Below are positions 1 through 5,152 of a DNA stretch of 5,152 nt, in pieces. Position 1 is the first letter of the stretch. The number at the start of each line of letters is the position of its first letter. The translations under genes and the position numbers were made by a program. Source of the DNA: Comamonadaceae bacterium (GTDB lineage Bacteria > Pseudomonadota > Gammaproteobacteria > Burkholderiales > Burkholderiaceae); the NCBI GenBank assembly GCA_947377705.1, contig CANCGU010000196.1, positions 1 to 5,152 of the forward strand. Direction: 5' to 3'. A model generated the notes under the pieces. That model did not search any database, had not been told where the DNA came from, and saw nothing but the letters and a program-made list of their open reading frames with translations.

Positions 1-62
1 GCCACCCACTTCGCCACATAACGAAGCAAAGCCAGTCTGGAAAATTGCTCAAGATGTTGCAT
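1..62 (-). CDS. Possible 5' end of a chromosomal gene (partial, runs off the window)
   Basis: An open frame starts with ATG at 62-60 and stays open to the window edge, giving 20 full codons (MQHLEQFSRL, then ALLRYVAKWV). An AGGG at 72-69 lies 6 nt upstream of the ATG and could be the ribosome binding site. It would be the host gene downstream of tRNA-Ser before the insertion, since it shares the strand of fkpB-ispH-serS-tRNA and follows the original tRNA terminator. The residues are amphipathic to hydrophobic, as in the N-terminus of some membrane proteins; they faintly recall ClC-type chloride channels, but 20 residues cannot support a name. On the plus strand, one frame is also open here (2-274), so the call is tentative. 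Confidence 0.35.
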   Translation of the reverse strand, partial: MQHLEQFSRLALLRYVAKWV

Positions 63-96
63 CTGTCGCCCTGATAAGCCGGACAAACGGAGATGA

Positions 97-130
97 AAAA
101 AAAGCTGTTCAATCACGAACAGCTTTTTTT
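97..130 (-). terminator. Original intrinsic terminator of the tRNA-Ser transcript, displaced by the insertion
   Basis: A perfect 14-bp inverted repeat (97-110 with 117-130, loop AATCAC) has the GC-containing core AGCTGTTC/GAACAGCT flanked by A and T runs. It can therefore work as an intrinsic terminator in either direction. On the minus strand it begins only a few bases after the displaced tRNA 3' end (CCA at 138-136). I infer it ended the serS-tRNA-Ser transcript before the element inserted. Confidence 0.8.
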
Positions 131-134
131 CGGC

Positions 135-149
135 TTGGCGGAGAAGGAG
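135..149. repeat. Element end: tRNA-distal att direct repeat
   Basis: TTGGCGGAGAAGGAG is an exact copy of 2257-2271. Read on the minus strand it is the last 3 nt of the T stem, the 7-nt 3' acceptor strand, discriminator G, CCA and one A of tRNA-Ser, with no other tRNA sequence beside it. It is thus the displaced 3' end of the tRNA gene and marks the element's tRNA-distal boundary. The bases outside the 15 bp differ between the copies. Confidence 0.88.
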
Positions 150-163
150 TCTGCTTTACTCAT

Positions 164-242
164 TGTCCAACCATGTCCAAGCACATTCGTTCTGTCCGAA
201 AAAAACCATATAAATCAACACTTTACGAATTTATTTGTCCAA
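164..242. repeat. Cluster of TGTCC(A/G)A motifs, possible accessory protein sites
   Basis: TGTCCAA occurs at 164-170, 174-180 and 236-242, and the variant TGTCCGA at 193-199. Start-to-start steps are 10, 19 and 43 bp, close to 1, 2 and 4 helical turns, which would place them on one DNA face. The reverse motif TTGGAC appears near the other end at 2097-2102 and 2124-2129. Possible roles are binding of a recombination directionality factor, a repressor or the integrase; none is shown. Confidence 0.4.
213..225 (+). other. IHF consensus site, left arm
   Basis: AATCAACACTTTA matches the IHF consensus WATCAANNNNTTR at every defined position. It lies between the core repeat (135-149) and the arm-type repeats (279-300), where lambda-type integrases use IHF bending to bring arm and core sites together. 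The role is inferred. Confidence 0.55.
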
Positions 243-259
243 TTCAGTACAAACATTTA

Positions 260-288
260 TTGACAAGTCCCAATCAATAGTGTATCTT
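260..288 (+). promoter_or_regulatory. Integrase promoter (sigma70-like)
   Basis: The -35 box TTGACA (260-265) is perfect. It is followed by a 17-nt spacer and TATCTT (283-288), which matches 4 of 6 positions of the -10 consensus. Transcription would start near 295, leaving a leader of about 11 nt to the GTG at 306 or about 29 nt to the ATG at 324. The -10 box lies inside the first AGTGTATCTT repeat, so integrase bound there should block the promoter. Confidence 0.6.
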
Positions 289-300
289 AAAGTGTATCTT
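279..300 (+). repeat. Arm-type integrase site pair, left end
   Basis: Two exact copies of AGTGTATCTT lie at 279-288 and 291-300 with a 12-bp period. The same decamer, orientation and period recur at 2181-2202, just inside the other end. Paired short direct repeats inside both ends of a tRNA-integrated element are the expected form of arm sites bound by the N-terminal domain of P4/lambda-type integrases. Confidence 0.7.
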
Positions 301-323
301 TTTTAGTGAAAAAACACCCAAAA

Positions 324-1592
324 ATGAGCAAACTTAACGCACTAAAAATCAAGTCAATTACAAAAATTGGCATGCATTCAGATGGGGGTGGTTTGCACTT
401 AAAGGTGCAGTCTTCAACGAAGTCTAACACTCTGAATAAGAGTTGGATTTATCGTTGGGGCGCTAAAGGCGCAAATAGCATGGGGCTTGGTTCTGCCAAA
501 GACATCTCGTTATCTAAAGCAAGAGAACTTGCAAGCATCTGTCGCATATTGGTCGCACAAGGGATGAACCCACGTGACGAACGAGACAAAGACAAGAAAG
601 CACTACAACAAGCAAAAGTAAGTGCCATCACTTTCAGTGCTGCAACCAAGAAGTACATAGAGATTCATAAAGCATCTTGGTCAAATGAAAAACATGCTCA
701 ACAATGGGTGAACACACTTGAGCAATACGCTAAACCAATCATTGGCAACGTTGCAGTTAGCGAGGTAACGAAAGCCCAAGTGCTTGAAATATTGTTGCCT
801 ATATGGACAACAAAAAATGAGACTGCAACACGTGTTCGTGGGCGTATTGAAAAGGTACTTGGTTGGGCAATCGCAAAGGGCTATAGAACTGCTGCAAACG
901 CTGCTGCGTACAAAGACAACTTACAGCCTCTACTCCCACTCATAAACAAGCGTCAACTCGTAAAGCATCATAAAGCTATGCACTATGACGACGTACCCAA
1001 ATTCATAAAGTCAATCAAAGATGATCCATCAGTGTCAGCTCGTTCACTCATCATCTGCATTCTTACTGCGACACGAACGTCTGAAACTACTGAGGCAACT
1101 TGGAGTGAAATCAATTTAGACAAGAAGATTTGGATCATCACAAAAGACAGAATGAAGCGTGGCATTGAGCATCGTGTACCACTATCAAGTCAAGTGCATC
1201 AACGGCTTACCATGATGGATTCAAAAGTGAGTGACTATGTTTTTTATGGAAGAGGCACAACCAAGCCCATCTCAAACATGACCATGCTCAATTATCTTCA
1301 AAGAAAAGAAGGATGCGAAAAGATAACTGTTCATGGCTTTAGGTCTACGTTCAGAGATTGGGCAGCTGAGAAAGCAAAGTTTCCACGTGAAGTGTGTGAA
1401 CAAGCACTTGCTCATTCACTAAAAGACCAAACTGAAGCTGCATATCAGCGTGGTGACTACTTTGAAAAACGCATTGAGTTGATGCAAGCGTGGGCTGACT
1501 ACTGCTTTGGGGTTGAAGCAGTAGCGACTGAAGAAAAGACACCACCCAAAAAGACAGCAGCCAAGAAAACGAAGAAAAAAATGAGCAAATGA
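324..1592 (+). CDS. int: P4-family tyrosine integrase (site-specific recombinase)
   Basis: This enzyme would recombine the element with the tRNA-Ser 3' end. Numbered from the GTG at 306 (428 aa), the arm-DNA-binding DUF4102 domain spans about 7-95 with the hallmark DGGGLHLKV; the core-binding SAM-like domain about 105-200; the catalytic domain about 225-400. All catalytic residues are present: R257 (TATRTSE), K284 (RMKRG), H343 and R346 (HGFR), H370 (LAHS) and nucleophile Y380 (AAYQRGD). A lysine-rich tail (411-428) follows. Length is normal for the family. I prefer the ATG at 324 (MSKLNALK) because family members usually begin just before such a motif; the GTG at 306 adds six residues. Neither start has a Shine-Dalgarno sequence. 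The gene reads toward the tRNA, starting about 175 bp from the tRNA-distal end. It appears intact and possibly active. Confidence 0.95.
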   Translation: MSKLNALKIKSITKIGMHSDGGGLHLKVQSSTKSNTLNKSWIYRWGAKGANSMGLGSAKDISLSKARELASICRILVAQGMNPRDERDKDKKALQQAKVSAITFSAATKKYIEIHKASWSNEKHAQQWVNTLEQYAKPIIGNVAVSEVTKAQVLEILLPIWTTKNETATRVRGRIEKVLGWAIAKGYRTAANAAAYKDNLQPLLPLINKRQLVKHHKAMHYDDVPKFIKSIKDDPSVSARSLIICILTATRTSETTEATWSEINLDKKIWIITKDRMKRGIEHRVPLSSQVHQRLTMMDSKVSDYVFYGRGTTKPISNMTMLNYLQRKEGCEKITVHGFRSTFRDWAAEKAKFPREVCEQALAHSLKDQTEAAYQRGDYFEKRIELMQAWADYCFGVEAVATEEKTPPKKTAAKKTKKKMSK

Positions 1593-1617
1593 ATCTACCC
1601 ATGATTTATTTGCTCAT
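1575..1617 (-). terminator. Hairpin at the integrase 3' end; intrinsic terminator on the minus strand
   Basis: ATGAGCAAAT (1581-1590) pairs perfectly with ATTTGCTCAT (1608-1617) around a 17-nt loop that contains the end of the integrase stop codon (1590-1592). On the minus strand the stem is followed by a run of seven T, the form of an intrinsic terminator. It lies about 10 nt after the stop of the minus-strand gene tail at 1628-1723. On the plus strand no T run follows directly, so it is weaker for int. The large loop and AT-rich stem make efficiency uncertain. Confidence 0.55.
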
Positions 1618-1627
1618 TAGCTAAAAA

Positions 1628-1723
1628 CTACATTTTTCTAAACAAAGCATCAATAGCTGAGTAGTACTTGCGATTGTCTGCCTTCAAAGCATGAGTTAGC
1701 CAAGCAAAGCTCTTGCTTGCACA
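1628..1723 (-). pseudogene. 3' tail of an unknown minus-strand gene, beginning lost
   Basis: Thirty-one codons end in TAG at 1630-1628: a short lead, then FAWLTHALKA, DNRKYYSAID and ALFRKM. No start codon is available before the upstream in-frame TGA at 1726-1724, so this is not a complete gene. The residue pattern is protein-like (a helical, basic C-terminus), and a minus-strand intrinsic terminator follows the stop by about 10 nt, which suggests a genuine gene end. I do not recognise the family. Its open frame ends where the plus-strand tail at 1713 begins, as expected if the 5' parts of two divergent genes were removed. A chance open frame of 31 codons remains possible. Confidence 0.4.
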
Positions 1724-1982
1724 TCAGTATGGCGAAAAGAACGTTGTGTCTGTGAGTCACATCCACCTTGATGAGCAAGTGATTGCTCAGCCCATTGCTA
1801 GCCAAATCAAACACGAACGGCTCGTTAGATGGCTAACAAACAAACTCACTCTTAGCAACAACAGACCACGCTTCACACAAGATGACGTTCGCAAAGCTGT
1901 TGAACGCTTCAAGACAAGACAGAAACGAGTGAATCTTGAACTAGAAAAGCAGCAAGAGCTTCAGCAAGCTCGTGACAAGTGA
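1713..1982 (+). CDS. Hypothetical protein, probably a 5'-truncated gene tail
   Basis: An 89-codon open frame follows an in-frame TGA at 1692-1694 and has no ATG; only TTG (1713) or GTG (1746, 1752) could start it, none with a clear ribosome binding site. The C-terminal half looks like real protein: KHERLVRWLTNKL, then a charged helical stretch RFTQDDVRKAVERFKTRQKR, then a Glu/Gln-rich helix (ELEKQQELQQ) that could form a short coiled coil. No membrane segment or signal peptide is present. I do not recognise the family. It sits in the element between int and the tRNA-side arm sites. The missing start and the abutting minus-strand tail suggest a remnant; a small intact GTG-started protein of about 76-78 aa is the alternative. 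Confidence 0.45.
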   Translation: MLAHQYGEKNVVSVSHIHLDEQVIAQPIASQIKHERLVRWLTNKLTLSNNRPRFTQDDVRKAVERFKTRQKRVNLELEKQQELQQARDK

Positions 1983-2180
1983 ACATCCAACAGAAGCCCC
2001 CACATCCAAGCGAGAAGAGTCCCAATTTCGTCTGAGAGTACTCGTGTAGCTTCAATAGCGCTTAGAGCGTCTGAGGGGCGTTCTCTTTAGAACAGCTTGG
2101 ACTATGAGTCTTGTCCTAAGTCTTTGGACGTGCTAATCTTGACGATTTTGCCTATTTTTTAAGCAAAAAAGCAGATAATA
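1983..2180. other. Non-coding inner flank of the right end
   Basis: No convincing reading frame is seen on either strand between the 89-codon frame and the arm repeats. It contains a small perfect hairpin (GTTCT, CTTT, AGAAC at 2080-2093) with no T run, two TTGGAC motifs (2097-2102, 2124-2129) matching in reverse the cluster at the left end, and an A/T inverted repeat near 2155-2170. It may be accessory recombination-site DNA or sequence decaying after loss of cargo. Confidence 0.4.
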
Positions 2181-2202
2181 AGTGTATCTTTTAGTGTATC
2201 TT
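2181..2202 (+). repeat. Arm-type integrase site pair, right end
   Basis: AGTGTATCTT occurs at 2181-2190 and 2193-2202, again with a 12-bp period and in the same orientation as the pair at 279-300. It lies 54 bp from the core repeat with an IHF consensus between them, much like the lambda P' arm (core, H', P'1-P'2). Conservation of both pairs suggests the ends remain functional. Confidence 0.7.
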
Positions 2203-2213
2203 TTGCAGAACAC

Positions 2214-2250
2214 AAAAGAAAAAACCCTAAGTAAATCAATCACTTAGGGT
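2214..2250 (-). terminator. Intrinsic terminator of tRNA-Ser supplied by the element
   Basis: ACCCTAAGT (2224-2232) pairs with ACTTAGGGT (2242-2250) across a 9-nt loop. On the minus strand the stem runs into TTTTTTCTTTT (2224-2214), a classic intrinsic terminator, 7 nt after the tRNA CCA end. It differs in sequence from the host terminator at 97-130 and replaces it, so the disrupted tRNA transcript still ends correctly and does not run into the element. Confidence 0.85.
2234..2246 (+). other. IHF consensus site, right arm
   Basis: AATCAATCACTTA matches WATCAANNNNTTR at all defined positions and lies between the right core repeat and the right arm repeats. It overlaps the loop and 3' stem of the tRNA terminator, so one sequence may serve both. 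Binding is inferred from consensus only. Confidence 0.5.
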
Positions 2251-2256
2251 CTTTAA

Positions 2257-2271
2257 TTGGCGGAGAAGGAG
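2257..2271. repeat. Element end: tRNA-side att direct repeat
   Basis: TTGGCGGAGAAGGAG is identical to 135-149 and here forms part of the intact tRNA-Ser gene: the last 3 nt of the T stem, the 3' acceptor strand, discriminator G and CCA, plus one following base. Integration at a tRNA 3' end that rebuilds the tRNA is the usual behaviour of P4-type integrases. Confidence 0.88.
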
Positions 2272-2347
2272 GGATTCGAACCCTCGGTAGGGTCGCCCCT
2301 ACGCTTGATTTCGAGTCAAGTACATTCGACCACTCTGCCACTTCTCC
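2258..2347 (-). tRNA. tRNA-Ser (anticodon CGA)
   Basis: A 90-nt tRNA with encoded CCA. The acceptor stem pairs GGAGAAG with CTTCTCC, followed by discriminator G. The anticodon stem CTTGA/TCAAG carries loop CTCGAAA, so the anticodon is CGA and reads UCG. The long variable arm GTAGGG-GCGA-CCCTAC is the class II hallmark of serine tRNAs. The T arm is GAGGG-TTCGAAT-CCCTC. It lies 34 nt after serS on the same strand and is probably cotranscribed; TAGAAT at 2380-2375 could be a -10 box but has no good -35. The gene is the integration target of the element and is fully restored, so it should be functional. Confidence 0.97.
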
Positions 2348-2381
2348 TGATTCGGTGTCGTTTGTCGAAGCCGTAATTCTA

Positions 2382-3710
<1,329 letters not shown>

Positions 3711-3719
3711 TCAGTCCTT

Positions 3720-4655
3720 TTACTTCAGCCCTTTGGGCAGAGGGAATTTGATGGTTTCTTCCACACCATCGAGGGTTCGTACAGACACGGCGCCCAGGGC
3801 ACGCATGCGGGCAATGACTTGTTGCACCAAGATGTCGGGTGCTGACGCACCGGCGGTCAGACCCACACGGGTGACGCCAGCAAACCATTCTTCTTGCAGT
3901 TCGTCGGCGTTATCGACCATATAGCTTTGTGCGCCCGAGCGCTGTGCCACATCGCGCAAGCGGTTGCTGTTGGAGCTGGTGGGGCTGCCCACCACGATGA
4001 CCACCTCGACCTCGTTGCTCAGCACCTTCACCGCGTCTTGGCGGTTTTGGGTGGCGTAGCAAATGTCTTGCATCTTGGGCTTACGAATATTGGGAAAGCG
4101 CGCCACCACGGCGTCGGTGATCACCGCCGCATCGTCCACGCTGAGTGTGGTTTGCGTGACCACAGCCAAGCGCTCGGTTTGTTTGGGTTGCACATGCGCC
4201 ACATCGGCCACGTCTTCCACCAAGTAAATGCCGTCGAGCAACTGGCCCATCGTGCCTTCGACTTCGGGGTGGCCTTTGTGGCCAATCATGATGAACTCAA
4301 AGCCCTCTTTGTGCAGCTTAGCCACTTCCACATGCACCTTGGTCACCAGCGGACACGTGGCATCAAACACGGTGAAACCACGGCGCGCAGCCTCTTCTTC
4401 CACCGATTTGGGAACACCGTGGGCACTGAACACCAAGGTGGCACCAGGCGGCACATCGGCCAAGTCTTCGATAAAAATTGCGCCTCGGCTCTTGAGGTCA
4501 GCCACCACAAAGGTGTTGTGCACGATTTCGTGGCGCACATAGACGGGGGCCCCAAACTTTTCTAATGCACGGTCCACGATGTCAATGGCGCGGTCCACAC
4601 CCGCGCAAAACCCACGGGGTGCAGCGAGAACGATTTCTTGCAAATTTTTGCTCAT
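3720..4655 (-). CDS. ispH: 4-hydroxy-3-methylbut-2-enyl diphosphate reductase
   Basis: IspH (LytB) catalyses the last step of the MEP pathway, reducing HMBPP to isopentenyl and dimethylallyl diphosphate with a [4Fe-4S] cluster. The 311-aa length is typical. The three cluster cysteines are C17 ([10 protein letters not shown]), C101 ([11 protein letters not shown]) and C199 ([10 protein letters not shown]). Substrate-site residues are H46 (HEIVHN), H79 (SAHGVP), H129 and E131 (GHPEVEGT), S227-S228-N229 ([10 protein letters not shown]) and S271 (TAGASAPD). Start is the ATG at 4655 ([17 protein letters not shown]). The upstream fkpB stop is only 6 nt away and no strong Shine-Dalgarno sequence is seen, so translational coupling is likely. 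The fkpB-ispH pairing also occurs in E. coli. No defects are seen. Confidence 0.98.
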   Translation of the reverse strand: MSKNLQEIVLAAPRGFCAGVDRAIDIVDRALEKFGAPVYVRHEIVHNTFVVADLKSRGAIFIEDLADVPPGATLVFSAHGVPKSVEEEAARRGFTVFDATCPLVTKVHVEVAKLHKEGFEFIMIGHKGHPEVEGTMGQLLDGIYLVEDVADVAHVQPKQTERLAVVTQTTLSVDDAAVITDAVVARFPNIRKPKMQDICYATQNRQDAVKVLSNEVEVVIVVGSPTSSNSNRLRDVAQRSGAQSYMVDNADELQEEWFAGVTRVGLTAGASAPDILVQQVIARMRALGAVSVRTLDGVEETIKFPLPKGLK

Positions 4656-4661
4656 GCTGCT

Positions 4662-5120
4662 TTACAAAATGCCAATGACTTGCACTTCAAACGTCACAGG
4701 TTGGTTGGCTAGGGGGTGGTTGAAGTCAAACAGCACCTGGTCTTCGGTGACTTGCTGCACCGCGCCCGCGAACGAGCCTTGGCCGTTGGGTGCGGGGAAC
4801 TGCACCACATCGCCCACGGCGTATTGCTCGTCTGGGTCACCAAATTCTTTGAGCAAGCTCTTGCTCACCCACTGCTGCATGTCGGGGTTGCGCTCACCAA
4901 AGGCCAAGCCTGCGGCCAGCTCAAACGTGGTGTGCGCGCCCTCCTCGAGCCCCATCAAATGCTGCTCTAAGGCGGGCGACAACTCGCCCGAACCCAGGGA
5001 CAGCGTGGCAGGTTTGTCGTTGAACGTGTTGATCACGTCGCCTTGCGGTCCCGAAAGCCGGTAGTGCAGCGTTAAAAAAGAATCGGGGCCGATGGTAGGG
5101 TGAGCGTTGGATGCCGTCAT
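4662..5120 (-). CDS. fkpB: FKBP-type peptidyl-prolyl cis-trans isomerase, FkpB/SlpA (SlyD-like) family
   Basis: A cytosolic proline isomerase and probable folding helper of 152 aa, close to E. coli FkpB (149 aa). The FKBP fold begins with FLTLHYRLSG (15-24), continues through LSLGSGELSPALEQHLMGLEEG (40-61) and AFGERNPD (73-80), has the insert-in-flap chaperone segment at about 76-125, and closes with the SlyD/FkpB signature DFNHPLANQPVTFEV (132-146). It lacks the His-rich metal-binding tail of SlyD, favouring FkpB. There is no signal peptide. The ATG at 5120 has GAGAG at 5129-5125, 4 nt upstream; a stronger AGGAGG at 5144-5139 is too far away for this start. It is the first visible gene of the operon fkpB-ispH-serS-tRNA-Ser. 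Confidence 0.95.
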   Translation of the reverse strand: MTASNAHPTIGPDSFLTLHYRLSGPQGDVINTFNDKPATLSLGSGELSPALEQHLMGLEEGAHTTFELAAGLAFGERNPDMQQWVSKSLLKEFGDPDEQYAVGDVVQFPAPNGQGSFAGAVQQVTEDQVLFDFNHPLANQPVTFEVQVIGIL

Positions 5121-5144
5121 AGGACTCTCTGTGATTAGCCTCCT

Positions 5145-5150
5145 ATTGTA
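5145..5150 (-). promoter_or_regulatory. Possible -10 box of the fkpB operon promoter
   Basis: TACAAT (minus strand) matches 5 of 6 positions of the -10 consensus and lies 24 nt before the fkpB ATG, which would give a leader of about 18 nt. The -35 region lies outside the window, so the promoter cannot be confirmed. Confidence 0.4.
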
Positions 5151-5152
5151 GA

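Larger units (their letters stand above)
135..2271. mobile_element. Small (about 2.1 kb) integrative element in tRNA-Ser(CGA)
   Basis: The element is bounded by 15-bp direct repeats that duplicate the tRNA-Ser 3' end, with a start-to-start distance of 2122 bp. It carries one complete gene, a tyrosine integrase, plus two short gene tails. It is visibly AT-richer than the serS-ispH-fkpB side. Both ends keep paired AGTGTATCTT repeats and IHF consensus sites between core and arm repeats, as in lambda-type attachment sites. No excisionase, replication, mobilisation or cargo gene is visible. It could be a deletion remnant of a larger island or a minimal element; the two 5'-less gene tails favour deletion. 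Confidence 0.85.

Noticed and set aside
2..276. Plus-strand frame open from the window edge through the left att copy to a TAG at 274-276
   Set aside because: It crosses the terminator hairpin, the tRNA-derived repeat, the TGTCC motifs and the integrase promoter. Those signals explain the region better, and no start or protein motif is visible.
1768..1800. Minus-strand open stretches opposite the 89-codon frame as continuation of the minus-strand gene tail
   Set aside because: The frame of the tail is closed by TGA at 1726-1724, and the other frame that reads through here ends in TAA without joining the tail, so a simple frameshift does not extend it convincingly.
2080..2093. GTTCT-CTTT-AGAAC hairpin as a terminator or recombination core
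   Set aside because: The stem is only 5 bp, no T run follows, and no copy is seen at the other end.
150..2256. Insertion sequence, CRISPR array, toxin-antitoxin or defence gene inside the element
   Set aside because: No transposase, terminal inverted repeats, regularly spaced spacers, or paired small genes with start codons could be found.
3894..4565. 223-codon open frame on the plus strand opposite ispH
   Set aside because: It is antisense to a clear ispH, with composition dictated by the opposite strand's codons and no recognisable motif.

Overview
The window joins a conserved chromosomal operon to a very small integrated element. The organism looks like a betaproteobacterium of the Comamonadaceae type (order Burkholderiales; Limnohabitans- or Rhodoferax-like). 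That rests on the style of the SerS, IspH and FKBP proteins, the GC-rich codon use of the right half, and the fkpB-ispH-serS gene order. Genus and species are inference; no search was run.

Right half (about 2258-5152, all minus strand): an FKBP-type prolyl isomerase (fkpB/slpA family) is followed after 6 nt by ispH (last step of the MEP isoprenoid pathway), after 15 nt by serS (seryl-tRNA synthetase), and 34 nt after serS by tRNA-Ser(CGA), a substrate of that synthetase. Spacing and direction suggest one transcription unit. A probable -10 box lies upstream of fkpB at the window edge.

Left half (135-2271): an AT-richer insertion of about 2.1 kb is bounded by two copies of a 15-bp direct repeat, TTGGCGGAGAAGGAG. 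The right copy is the 3' end of the tRNA-Ser gene (minus strand); the left copy is the displaced original 3' end. The element holds one complete gene, a P4-type tyrosine integrase with all six catalytic residues. It also holds two short gene tails (minus 1628-1723, plus about 1713-1982) that point away from each other and both lack a beginning, as expected if the cargo between them was deleted.

The element's ends keep what looks like a full recombination apparatus. Each has a pair of AGTGTATCTT repeats with 12-bp period (279-300 and 2181-2202) and one perfect IHF consensus match (213-225 and 2234-2246) between core and arm repeats. The left end adds helically spaced TGTCC(A/G)A motifs. The integrase promoter (TTGACA, 17 nt, TATCTT) has its -10 box inside an arm repeat, suggesting autoregulation. 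A minus-strand terminator follows the tRNA 3' end at both junctions: the host's original (97-130) and a replacement carried by the element (2214-2250).

The far left (1-62) may be the first 20 codons of the chromosomal gene that originally followed tRNA-Ser.
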